Source of the DNA: Lachnospiraceae bacterium
GTDB taxonomy: Bacteria > Bacillota > Clostridia > Lachnospirales > Lachnospiraceae
Assembly: GCA_019424135.1 (NCBI GenBank)
Contig: JAHYZZ010000033.1
Coordinates: 1-11,449, forward strand
Length of the DNA: 11,449 nt
Direction of reading: 5' to 3'
The notes beneath the pieces are model-generated. The model was given only the letters and a program-made list of their open reading frames with translations. It had not been told where the DNA came from and made no database searches. The position numbers were made by a program, and so were the translations under genes. This document shows, piece by piece, positions 1 to 6,416 of the stretch (positions are counted from its first letter, which is position 1; the number at the start of each line of letters is the position of its first letter).

Positions 1-33
1 TGGGTATCTGTTGTAGCAAGAAAGAATGCCTAG
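1..33 (+). CDS. prmA: 3' end of a probable prmA (ribosomal protein L11 methyltransferase), partial
   Basis: Only ten codons and a TAG stop (31-33) are inside the window; they read WVSVVARKNA. This tail resembles the usual end of PrmA, the SAM-dependent enzyme that trimethylates ribosomal protein L11. prmA directly precedes rsmE in many Firmicutes, as would be the case here, with 15 nt between the stop and the rsmE start. The assignment leans mainly on gene order, because ten residues are too few for a family call. An unrelated upstream gene in this frame cannot be excluded. Confidence 0.5.
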   Translation, partial: WVSVVARKNA

Positions 34-48
34 AGGAGTAAAGAGAAA

Positions 49-786
49 ATGCAGCATTTTTTTGTAGATGCCTCTCAGGTATCGGAAGAAACAATCCGGA
101 TCGAAGGCTCTGATGTGAATCATATGAAAAATGTGCTCCGTATGCGAATTGGTGAGGAAGTGACGGTCAGTGACGGTCAGGGAAAAGAATATCTCTGCCA
201 GGTTCGGGATTTTGAAGAGGAGCAGGTGCAGTTGAAAATCGTAGAGACGAAAGCTTCAGATACGGAACTCCCATCAAAGATCTATCTGTTTCAGGGGCTC
301 CCGAAGCAGGAGAAGATGGAATTGATCGTGCAGAAATGTGTGGAGCTTGGGATCTATGCGGTAGTCCCGGTCTCCATGAAGCGGTGTGTGGTGAAGCTGG
401 ATCAAAAAAAGGCAGACCGAAAGGTCCAAAGATGGCAGCAGATTGCAGAAAGCGCGGCAAAGCAGGCTGGAAGAGGTTATATCCCTAAGGTGGAGCATGT
501 GATGACATGGAAGGAGGCGCTTGCCTTTGCCAAGAAGCTGGATATTTGCCTGATCCCTTATGAGCTTGCAGAAGGGATGGAACATACCAGGAGTGAGATC
601 GAGGGGATCCTGCCGGGACAGTCGGTGGGAGTCTTTATCGGACCGGAAGGCGGCTTTGAAAAAGAAGAGGTGGAATATGCCGTGAAGGAAGGTGCAAGGC
701 CTGTCACCCTGGGAAAGCGGATTTTAAGGACAGAGACAGCAGGACTTGCCGTGTTGTCTGTTCTGATGTACCGCTTGGAGTCATAA
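49..786 (+). CDS. rsmE: 16S rRNA (uracil(1498)-N3)-methyltransferase RsmE
   Basis: RsmE is a SPOUT-class, SAM-dependent enzyme that methylates N3 of U1498 in 16S rRNA, near the decoding site of the 30S subunit. The 245-residue product has the family's usual length. An N-terminal PUA-like RNA-binding domain covers about residues 1-70, followed by the knotted catalytic domain. The SAM-binding knot is visible as IGPEGGF (197-203) and LGKRILRTETAG (221-232), and AAKQAGR (136-142) matches the conserved helix that carries EQ.GR in other RsmE proteins. The ATG at 49 is preceded by AGGAG at 34-38. The gene follows a probable prmA and is followed after 47 nt by a cysteine desulfurase on the same strand, so co-transcription is likely. 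A perfect 10-bp tandem duplication lies inside it (161-180). Confidence 0.95.
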   Translation: MQHFFVDASQVSEETIRIEGSDVNHMKNVLRMRIGEEVTVSDGQGKEYLCQVRDFEEEQVQLKIVETKASDTELPSKIYLFQGLPKQEKMELIVQKCVELGIYAVVPVSMKRCVVKLDQKKADRKVQRWQQIAESAAKQAGRGYIPKVEHVMTWKEALAFAKKLDICLIPYELAEGMEHTRSEIEGILPGQSVGVFIGPEGGFEKEEVEYAVKEGARPVTLGKRILRTETAGLAVLSVLMYRLES

Positions 787-833
787 AAACATATTCTGAT
801 AATGAGAAGAATTTAGGAGCAGGAAGTGAAAAT

Positions 834-1991
834 ATGAAAGAAATATATCTGGATAATTCCGCTACGACGATGGCCTACCCAGAGGTGGGAGATCTGGTTC
901 GCCGTGTGATGTGCGAGGATTATGGCAATCCTTCTTCCATGCACGCCAAGGGCGTGGCGGCGGAAAAATATGTGAAGGAAGCCAAGGAAAGGCTGGCAAA
1001 GCTTTTAAAAGTGCAGGAGAAAGAAATCTTTTTTACTTCAGGAGGAACGGAGAGTGACAATCTGGCGCTGATTGGATGCGCCCGGGCGAATGCAAGGAGA
1101 GGAAAACATCTCATTACCACGTCCATCGAGCATCCGGCCATTTTAAATACCATGCGCTATCTGGAAGAACAGGGATTTACCGTCACCTATCTTCCGGTGG
1201 ACCGGTATGGAAGGGCAAGCCTGGAGGCCTTAAAAAAAGCCCTTAGCAGCGAAACGATCCTGGTATCGATGATGTATGTGAACAATGAAGTGGGTTCGGT
1301 GCAGCCGGTGCAGGAAGCAGCCAGTCTGGTGAAGGCTTACCATAAGGATATTTTATTTCATGTAGATGCCGTGCAAGGATTCGGTAAGTACCGCATTTAC
1401 CCAAAGCGGCTGAAGGTAGATCTTGTGTCTGTCAGCGGCCATAAGATTCATGGACCAAAGGGCATCGGAGCGCTTTACATTAATGAGCATGTGAAGATCC
1501 AGCCCATTGTGTTTGGGGGAGAGCAGCAGAAGAATATCCGTTCCGGGACAGAGAATGTGCCAGGCATCGCAGGGCTTGGGTTGGCGGCGCAGATGGTTTA
1601 TCAGAACCTGGATGAGAAGGTGGGACGCATGAGAGAGTGTAAGCAGCGTTTTATCGAAGGGGTCCGGAAGATTCCGGATACAACGATCCATGGCTTGTAC
1701 GATGAGACTTCGGCGCCCCACATTGTCAGCGTGGGGTTCGCCGGGATCCGAAGCGAGGTGCTCCTTCATGCGCTGGAAGAGAAGGGCATCTATGTATCAA
1801 GCGGATCTGCATGTTCGTCCAACCATCCTCAGATCAGCGGAGTGCTGAAGGGGATCGGGGCAGGTCAGGAGTTCCTGGATGCAACCCTTCGGTTTAGCCT
1901 GTCGGAATTTACGACTGCAGAAGAGATTGACGAGACGCTTCAGACACTATATAATATAGTACCGATGCTTCGGAGATATACCAGAAGATAG
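834..1991 (+). CDS. nifS: Cysteine desulfurase, NifS/IscS family (group I)
   Basis: This PLP-dependent enzyme converts cysteine to alanine and holds the released sulfur as an active-site persulfide. The 385-residue length is normal for the class. Visible landmarks are the N-terminal YLDNSATT (5-12), the SGGTESDN segment (69-76), SIEHPAIL with the cofactor-stacking His100, HVDAVQ with Asp178, and SGHKIHGPKG with the PLP-binding Lys204. The catalytic Cys327 lies in SSGSACSS, which is the group I (NifS/IscS) signature; SufS enzymes carry a GHHCA-type motif instead. AGGAAG at 821-826 precedes the ATG. thiI begins 23 nt downstream, so this copy probably supplies persulfide sulfur to ThiI for tRNA thiolation, as paired desulfurases do in other Firmicutes. 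Supply of Fe-S cluster assembly as well is possible, but no scaffold gene is nearby. Confidence 0.93.
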   Translation: MKEIYLDNSATTMAYPEVGDLVRRVMCEDYGNPSSMHAKGVAAEKYVKEAKERLAKLLKVQEKEIFFTSGGTESDNLALIGCARANARRGKHLITTSIEHPAILNTMRYLEEQGFTVTYLPVDRYGRASLEALKKALSSETILVSMMYVNNEVGSVQPVQEAASLVKAYHKDILFHVDAVQGFGKYRIYPKRLKVDLVSVSGHKIHGPKGIGALYINEHVKIQPIVFGGEQQKNIRSGTENVPGIAGLGLAAQMVYQNLDEKVGRMRECKQRFIEGVRKIPDTTIHGLYDETSAPHIVSVGFAGIRSEVLLHALEEKGIYVSSGSACSSNHPQISGVLKGIGAGQEFLDATLRFSLSEFTTAEEIDETLQTLYNIVPMLRRYTRR

Positions 1992-2014
1992 AAAAACGAA
2001 GGAGATTCGTGCAG

Positions 2015-3205
2015 ATGAGATTTCATACATTTTTGTTAAAATACGGGGAGATCGGGATCAAAGGAAAGAACCGGTATCTGTTTGAAGATGCGCTGGTGCG
2101 CCAGGTGCGCCGGGCGCTTGCGGATGTAGACGGAGAGTTTCACGTCTATAAATCCCAGGCAAGAATCTATGTGGACTGCGAGGGAGACTATGATTATGAA
2201 GAGGTGGTGGAACATCTAAAAAGGGTGTTTGGACTGGTAGGAATCTGTCCGGTGGTGCGCATGGAGGATCAGGGGTTTGATCAGCTGAAAAAAGACGTGG
2301 TGGCCTACATGGATGAGATGTATCCGGATAAGCATATGACATTTAAGGTAGAGTCCCGGAGAGCAAAAAAGTCCTATCCTAAAAACTCCATGGAGATCAG
2401 CAGAGATCTGGGAGAGGCGATCTTAGATGCGTTTCCAAAGATCCGTGTGGATGTCCATCATCCGGATGTTCAGGTCAATATTGAAGTGAGAAATGAGATC
2501 TATGTGTATTCCCAGATCATTCCAGGTGCCGGCGGGATGCCTGTAGGAACCAATGGAAAGGCTATGCTCCTTTTGTCAGGCGGAATCGACAGCCCAGTGG
2601 CTGGCTATATGATTTCAAAAAGAGGGGTAGGCCTGTGCGCGACCTATTTCCATGCACCGCCGTATACCAGTGAGCGGGCAAAACAAAAGGTGGTGGATCT
2701 GGCCAGGATCGTATCCCGTTATTCTGGACCGATCAAGCTTCATGTAGTAAATTTCACAGATATCCAGCTCTATATCTATGATCAATGTCCCCATGATGAG
2801 CTGACCATTATCATGCGCCGTTATATGATGCGGATTGCTGAACATTTTGCCAGGGAAGACGGATGCCTGGGACTGATTACCGGAGAAAGCATCGGACAGG
2901 TGGCAAGCCAGACCATGCAGAGCCTGGCGGCGACCAATGATGTATGTACCATGCCGGTATACCGGCCGGTCATCGGTTATGATAAGCAGGAGATCGTAAA
3001 TATTTCAGAGAAAATCGGAACCTTTGAGACGTCCATTCAGCCCTATGAGGACTGCTGTACCATATTTGTGGCAAAGCATCCGGTGACAAAGCCGAATGTA
3101 GAGGTGATCCGCCGATCAGAACAAAGGCTGGCCGAAAAGATTGATCAGTTGATGCAAGAAGCAGTAGACTCAGTGGAGACGATAGAAGTGGGAGAATCTT
3201 CCTAG
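2015..3205 (+). CDS. thiI: tRNA 4-thiouridine synthase ThiI, without rhodanese domain
   Basis: ThiI adenylates U8 of tRNA and replaces its oxygen with sulfur, giving s4U; in some bacteria it also takes part in thiazole synthesis. Of the 396 residues, about 1-60 form the N-terminal ferredoxin-like domain (LLKYGEIGIKGKNR at 7-20), about 60-165 the THUMP RNA-binding domain, and the rest a PP-loop ATPase with SGGIDSP at 188-194. The conserved segment YEDCCTIFVAKHP (344-356) lies near the C-terminus. The protein ends soon after, so it lacks the rhodanese domain of the E. coli enzyme, as Bacillus-type ThiI does; sulfur would come directly from the desulfurase encoded just upstream. AAGGAG at 1999-2004 sits 10 nt before the ATG at 2015. 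An in-frame GTG at 2009 is too close to that site to be the likely start. Confidence 0.95.
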   Translation: MRFHTFLLKYGEIGIKGKNRYLFEDALVRQVRRALADVDGEFHVYKSQARIYVDCEGDYDYEEVVEHLKRVFGLVGICPVVRMEDQGFDQLKKDVVAYMDEMYPDKHMTFKVESRRAKKSYPKNSMEISRDLGEAILDAFPKIRVDVHHPDVQVNIEVRNEIYVYSQIIPGAGGMPVGTNGKAMLLLSGGIDSPVAGYMISKRGVGLCATYFHAPPYTSERAKQKVVDLARIVSRYSGPIKLHVVNFTDIQLYIYDQCPHDELTIIMRRYMMRIAEHFAREDGCLGLITGESIGQVASQTMQSLAATNDVCTMPVYRPVIGYDKQEIVNISEKIGTFETSIQPYEDCCTIFVAKHPVTKPNVEVIRRSEQRLAEKIDQLMQEAVDSVETIEVGESS

Positions 3206-3243
3206 TTTTTGGAGATTCAGGGAAAAGAAATAGAAAGAAAATA

Positions 3244-3267
3244 GGTCAGACCCTTTTGGGTCTGACC
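3244..3267. terminator. Hairpin terminator shared by thiI (+) and the HPr-like gene (-)
   Basis: A perfect 10-bp stem (GGTCAGACCC at 3244-3253, GGGTCTGACC at 3258-3267) closes a TTTT loop. Read on the minus strand, it begins 3 nt after the HPr-like stop codon and is followed by a T-rich stretch (TATTTTCTTTC), so it fits best as the terminator of that gene. On the plus strand it lies 38 nt after the thiI stop but is followed by GGATTATTC, which has no T-run, so plus-strand termination may be leaky and allow read-through towards mtaB. Confidence 0.8.
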
Positions 3268-3270
3268 GGA

Positions 3271-3510
3271 TTATTCACAGATATATGAGGTAAGTGCTTC
3301 CAGGATGGTATCAACATCGGCAGCGTTGTCAGCATGGATATTCAGATCAATCGGTTTGGAAAGATCCAGACTGAAGATACCCATGATGGACTTTGCGTCG
3401 ATGACATATCTTCCGGATACCAGATCAAAATCATAATCAAATTTTGTGATTACATTTACAAAAGATTTTACTTTGTCGATGGCATTTACAGAAATTTTAA
3501 CTGTTTTCAT
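3271..3510 (-). CDS. HPr-like protein lacking the phosphocarrier histidine
   Basis: This 79-residue product has the size and fold signature of HPr, the small phosphocarrier of the sugar phosphotransferase system. Residues 40-48 (KSIMGIFSL) match the HPr segment around the regulatory Ser46, giving Ser41 here. An ungapped alignment by eye to Bacillus HPr offsets this protein by five residues. The canonical G-[IL]-H-A-R-P site then falls on VNAIDK, with Ala10 in place of His15 and Asp12 in place of Arg17. The protein should therefore be unable to accept phosphate from enzyme I. Crh of Bacillus, which also lacks His15 but keeps Ser46, is a known precedent for a regulatory role; that this protein is phosphorylated by HPr kinase or binds CcpA is inference. 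The ATG has a strong site (AAGGAGG on the minus strand, about 3520-3526). The gene is monocistronic, with its own promoter and terminator. Confidence 0.85.
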   Translation of the reverse strand: MKTVKISVNAIDKVKSFVNVITKFDYDFDLVSGRYVIDAKSIMGIFSLDLSKPIDLNIHADNAADVDTILEALTSYICE

Positions 3511-3548
3511 TGGATAATTCCTCCTTGATTTTCATTTCTTTATATACC

Positions 3549-3577
3549 ATCTTAAGAGGATGCGATAGAAAAGTCAA
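3549..3577 (-). promoter_or_regulatory. Sigma-A-type promoter of the HPr-like gene
   Basis: On the minus strand, TTGACT (3577-3572) and TAAGAT (3554-3549) are separated by exactly 17 bp. They match the -35 (5 of 6) and -10 (4 of 6) consensus and lie about 40 nt upstream of the start codon. This supports independent transcription of the lone minus-strand gene, diverging from mtaB. Confidence 0.65.
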
Positions 3578-3606
3578 GGAACATTTTGGAAAAGGGGACG
3601 TAAATT

Positions 3607-4893
3607 ATGAGGAAAAAAGCTGCGCTGCACAATCTGGGATGCAAGGTAAATGCCTATGAAACAGAGGCTATGCAGGAGCTGCTGGAGAACAGTGGCTATG
3701 AGATTGTGCCCTTCCATGAAAAGGCAGATGTATATATTGTCAATACTTGTACGGTAACCAACATGGCCGACAGAAAGTCTCGTCAGATGTTGCACCGCGC
3801 CCGGAAGATGAACCCGGATGCCATTGTAGCAGCGTGCGGCTGTTATGTACAGGAGAAGGCCGATGAAGTGGCGGACTGTGTGGATCTGGTAATCGGAAAC
3901 AACCGGAAAAAAGAGATCGTCCGCATCCTGGAGGAATATGAGAATAGCCAGGGGAAGATGCACAAGGAGCTGGTGGATATTGGCCATACAAAGGAATATG
4001 AGGACATGCATCTGACAAAGACGGCAGAGCATACACGGGCTTATCTGAAGGTGCAGGACGGATGCAACCAGTTTTGTTCCTATTGCATCATTCCTTATGC
4101 AAGGGGAAGGGTCAGAAGCCGTGCCATGGACAGTGTGATTTCAGAGGTGAAAAGCCTGGCGGACCATGGATATCAGGAGGTCGTACTTACAGGAATTCAT
4201 TTAAGCTCTTATGGGATAGATACAGGAGAAAGTCTGCTGTCATTGATTCAGAATGTTCATGAGGTGGATGGAATCAAAAGGATTCGGCTGGGATCTCTGG
4301 AACCAAGGATTATCACAGAGGAATTTGCATCTTCCATTTCCGCGCTTCCTAAGATGTGTCCCCATTTTCATCTATCGCTGCAAAGCGGCTGTGATGAGAC
4401 GTTAAAGCGGATGAACCGGCGTTATACGGCGGATGAATATTATGAGAAGTGTCAGCTTTTGAGAAAATATTTTGCACAGCCTGCGTTGACTACAGATGTG
4501 ATCGTAGGATTTCCGGGTGAGACGAAGGAAGAGTTTGAGGCTTCACGGGCGTTTGTGGATCAGGTCGATTTCTATGAGACCCATGTGTTCAAATACTCCA
4601 GGAGAGAGGGAACGAAGGCGGCGGCCATGAAGGATCAGGTGCCGGAACAGATAAAGACAGAACGAAGTGCAGTGCTTCTGGAACTGAGCCGGAGAAAGCA
4701 GGAGGCCTATGAAAGGCGTCTGCTGGGGACAACAAAGGAAGTTCTTGTGGAGGAACAGGTTGAAAGAAACGGGGAGCTCTATCAGGTGGGACATACCAGG
4801 GAATATGTGAAAGTGGGAATAAAGTCCGGGGAAAATCTGGTGAACCGCCTGGTTCAGATAGAAATAGAGAATCCTTTTCAAATAATTCATTGA
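3607..4893 (+). CDS. mtaB: tRNA (N6-threonylcarbamoyladenosine(37)-C2)-methylthiotransferase MtaB
   Basis: MtaB is a radical-SAM enzyme that adds a methylthio group to t6A37 of tRNAs reading ANN codons, giving ms2t6A next to the anticodon. The 428-residue protein has the three-domain plan of the family. The N-terminal UPF0004 domain binds one Fe-S cluster, with Cys12, Cys48 and a Cys in ACGCY (77 or 79). The radical-SAM domain has Cys153, Cys157 and Cys160 in CNQFCSYC. A C-terminal TRAM RNA-binding domain covers about 375-425. The opening LHNLGCKVNAYETE is typical of MtaB rather than MiaB. The ATG at 3607 follows GGGG at 3594-3597. In Bacillus yqeV (mtaB) follows prmA-rsmE directly; here the desulfurase, thiI and the HPr-like gene lie between. 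No convincing promoter of its own was found. Confidence 0.93.
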   Translation: MRKKAALHNLGCKVNAYETEAMQELLENSGYEIVPFHEKADVYIVNTCTVTNMADRKSRQMLHRARKMNPDAIVAACGCYVQEKADEVADCVDLVIGNNRKKEIVRILEEYENSQGKMHKELVDIGHTKEYEDMHLTKTAEHTRAYLKVQDGCNQFCSYCIIPYARGRVRSRAMDSVISEVKSLADHGYQEVVLTGIHLSSYGIDTGESLLSLIQNVHEVDGIKRIRLGSLEPRIITEEFASSISALPKMCPHFHLSLQSGCDETLKRMNRRYTADEYYEKCQLLRKYFAQPALTTDVIVGFPGETKEEFEASRAFVDQVDFYETHVFKYSRREGTKAAAMKDQVPEQIKTERSAVLLELSRRKQEAYERRLLGTTKEVLVEEQVERNGELYQVGHTREYVKVGIKSGENLVNRLVQIEIENPFQIIH

Positions 4894-4918
4894 ATTTTCA
4901 ATGCTTATCATGTAGAAT
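4890..4918 (+). promoter_or_regulatory. Sigma-A-type promoter for the ireB operon
   Basis: TTGAAT (4890-4895) and TAGAAT (4913-4918) are spaced 17 bp apart and each matches the consensus closely. They sit at the very end of mtaB and about 34 nt before the ireB start. The -35 box overlaps the mtaB stop codon and a small palindrome (CATTGA at 4888-4893, TCAATG at 4898-4903). This is the most convincing plus-strand promoter seen in the window and probably drives ireB through rnjA, perhaps further. Confidence 0.7.
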
Positions 4919-4951
4919 AAAAAATGAAGTATGATTGGAGGACGTGAGTAT

Positions 4952-5215
4952 ATGAAAGATTTAAGCAGCACTCAGTTTTTTCAGGTAGAAAGCGGTCCAC
5001 AGATTCAGGCAAAAGATATTCTTGAGATTGTGTACAAGGCTTTGAGCGAAAAAGGATATAATCCGGTGAATCAGATGGTAGGATATATTATGTCCGGAGA
5101 TCCGACATATATTACCAGCCATAACGGCGCCAGAAGTCTGATCATGAAGATGGAGCGGGATGAACTTGTCGAAGAGATGCTGAAGACGTATATCGAGCAC
5201 AACGGCTGGGGATAA
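4952..5215 (+). CDS. ireB: IreB family regulatory phosphoprotein (UPF0297, YrzL)
   Basis: IreB is a small cytoplasmic protein first characterised in Enterococcus as a substrate of the PASTA-domain kinase IreK, where it negatively influences cephalosporin resistance. The 87-residue product matches the family's normal size and contains the conserved stretches YNPVNQMVGYIMSGDPTYI (residues about 37-55) and ARSLIMKMERDE (about 61-72). The N-terminus MKDLSSTQFF carries Ser5, Ser6 and Thr7; Thr7 is the likely equivalent of the phosphorylated N-terminal threonine, although phosphorylation here is inferred. GGAGGA at 4937-4942 lies 9 nt before the ATG at 4952. An earlier in-frame ATG at 4931 would put that binding site inside the gene and is rejected. 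The stop codon overlaps the ruvX start by one base. Confidence 0.93.
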   Translation: MKDLSSTQFFQVESGPQIQAKDILEIVYKALSEKGYNPVNQMVGYIMSGDPTYITSHNGARSLIMKMERDELVEEMLKTYIEHNGWG

Positions 5216-5661
5216 TGAAGATGAGGATCATGGGATTGGATTATGGTTCCAGAACCGTAGGAGTGGCGATCAGTGATCCCTTAAGGATCACTGCCCAGGC
5301 GGTGGAAACGATTACCAGGAAGGATGAAAACAAGCTGAGAAAGACCTGCGCCCGCATTGAGAAGCTGATAGAGGAGTATCAGGCAGAGCGGATCGTGCTT
5401 GGCCTTCCGAAGCATATGAATAACGATATTGGGGATCGGGCAGAAAAATCTATGGAATTTGGGCGGATGCTTGAAAGACGGACCGGCCTTCCGGTCGTGA
5501 TGTGGGACGAGCGTCTGACGACGGTGGAAGCAGAACGGACGTTGATCGAGAATAAAGTAAGACGTGAAGACCGCAAGAAGTATGTTGATCAGATTGCGGC
5601 TGTTTTTATATTGCAGGGATATCTGGATTCGATCCGGAATGAAGACGTGTTCGGGGTGTAA
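5215..5661 (+). CDS. ruvX: RuvX/YqgF family pre-16S rRNA processing nuclease
   Basis: This is an RNase H-fold nuclease of the YqgF family, once called a putative Holliday junction resolvase and now linked mainly to 5'-end maturation of pre-16S rRNA. The 148-residue length is typical. Family motifs are visible in order: GLDYGSRTVGVAISD (7-21) with the metal-binding Asp9, VLGLPKHMNN (61-70), WDERLTT (97-103), and DQIAAVFILQGYLD (125-138) with Asp125. The ATG overlaps the last base of the ireB stop codon (TAATG), indicating translational coupling. The order ireB-ruvX-DUF1292 is conserved across Firmicutes (yrzL-yrrK-yrzB in Bacillus). Confidence 0.94.
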   Translation: MKMRIMGLDYGSRTVGVAISDPLRITAQAVETITRKDENKLRKTCARIEKLIEEYQAERIVLGLPKHMNNDIGDRAEKSMEFGRMLERRTGLPVVMWDERLTTVEAERTLIENKVRREDRKKYVDQIAAVFILQGYLDSIRNEDVFGV

Positions 5662-5667
5662 GAATAT

Positions 5668-5925
5668 ATGGAAAAAATCAAATTCATGTCTGAAGAGATG
5701 CAGGAAGCAGAGTTTTTTGTGCTGGAACAGACCAGGATAAACGGAATGAACTACATTCTGGTGGCGGATTCAGAGGATGACGAGGCGCAGTGTCTGATAC
5801 TAAAGGAGACATCGAAGGATCAGGGAACAGAAAGTGTCTATGTGATCGTGGATGATGATGTAGAGCTGAATGCTGTGTCCAAGGTGTTTGAGGAACTTCT
5901 GGAAGATGTAGAGATTGAAAGGTAA
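5668..5925 (+). CDS. DUF1292 family protein (YrzB-like)
   Basis: This is an acidic 85-residue protein of the DUF1292 family, which has no established biochemical function. The family pattern is visible: a hydrophobic strand pair around FFVLEQTRINGMNYILVADSE (residues about 16-36), then a second pair, SVYVIVDDD (56-64), and a closing helix VSKVFEELLEDVEIE. Glu and Asp dominate and there is no membrane segment or signal peptide. It starts 6 nt after ruvX and ends 9 nt before fur, so it belongs to the same transcript. Family and position are clear, function is not. Confidence 0.9.
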   Translation: MEKIKFMSEEMQEAEFFVLEQTRINGMNYILVADSEDDEAQCLILKETSKDQGTESVYVIVDDDVELNAVSKVFEELLEDVEIER

Positions 5926-5934
5926 TATACAGAC

Positions 5935-6414
5935 ATGCCTATCAGTAAAGAAAAATTTAAAGAAATGCTGAAAGAAAAAGGTTTAAAGGTGACCAATCAA
6001 AGGTTGCTTGTGTTAGAGGTCCTGGCAGATCACCGTGACAAACATCTGACTGCTGAGGATATCTACGAAATGGTAAAAGAGGACTATCCGGAAATCGGAC
6101 TGGCCACTATTTACCGGACCGTGCAGTTGTTGCTGGAAATGCAATTGGTGGATCGGATCAATTTAGACGACGGATGTGTGCGCTATGAAATCGGAGAGCC
6201 GGAAAGCGGCGAGGGCAGGCACCATCATCATCATTTGATCTGTAAGACTTGTGGGAAGGTACTGCCTTTTTACGATGATTTATTAGAGGAACTGGAACAT
6301 CGGATTGAGGAAGAAACAGGGTTCCATGTGTTAGACCACGAATTAAAATTCTATGGACAATGCAAGGAGTGCCAGGTAAGGCAAAATAGTACGGAAAAGC
6401 ACATGGAGGTGTAA
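5935..6414 (+). CDS. fur: Fur family metal-dependent transcriptional repressor, Fur-like
   Basis: Fur-family regulators bind operators as metal-loaded dimers and repress metal-uptake or stress genes. The 159-residue protein has an N-terminal winged helix (about 1-83) with VTNQRLLVLEVL (19-30) and the recognition segment PEIGLATIYRTVQLL (52-66). The C-terminal dimerisation and metal domain holds HHHHH (96-100) and two structural-zinc pairs, Cys103/Cys106 and Cys143/Cys146. The sequence around LICKTCGKVLPF and LKFYGQCKEC resembles Bacillus Fur more than PerR or Zur, so iron control is the best guess; metal identity cannot be proved from sequence. The run of histidines is natural for the family, not a purification tag. 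The last codons contain the ribosome binding site of rnjA, which starts 2 nt after the stop, so translation of the two is probably coupled. Confidence 0.9.
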   Translation: MPISKEKFKEMLKEKGLKVTNQRLLVLEVLADHRDKHLTAEDIYEMVKEDYPEIGLATIYRTVQLLLEMQLVDRINLDDGCVRYEIGEPESGEGRHHHHHLICKTCGKVLPFYDDLLEELEHRIEEETGFHVLDHELKFYGQCKECQVRQNSTEKHMEV

Positions 6415-6416
6415 AT

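Noticed and set aside
161..180. Perfect 10-bp tandem duplication inside rsmE, possible slippage or phase-variation site.
   Set aside because: Only two copies, with a 10-bp unit, in an intact gene whose translation fits the family across this point; chance or an old fixed duplication is enough.
2009..2014. GTG start for thiI, two codons upstream.
   Set aside because: It would leave only 4 nt to the AAGGAG site; the ATG at 2015 has proper spacing and fits the family N-terminus.
3513..3553. Plus-strand promoter for mtaB (GATAAT at 3513, or TTGATT at 3525 with CATCTT).
   Set aside because: Neither box has an acceptable partner at 16-18 bp; the good boxes in this stretch belong to the minus-strand promoter.
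4888..4903. Small palindrome at the mtaB end as a terminator.
   Set aside because: Only 6 bp, AT-rich and without a T-run; it more likely just coincides with the -35 region of the ireB promoter.
4931..4951. Earlier ATG for ireB.
   Set aside because: The extension would encode the ribosome binding site itself, and the family begins at the ATG at 4952.
6220..6234. Five consecutive His codons in fur, resembling an affinity tag.
   Set aside because: It is the natural metal-binding histidine cluster before LIC..CG found in Fur proteins.
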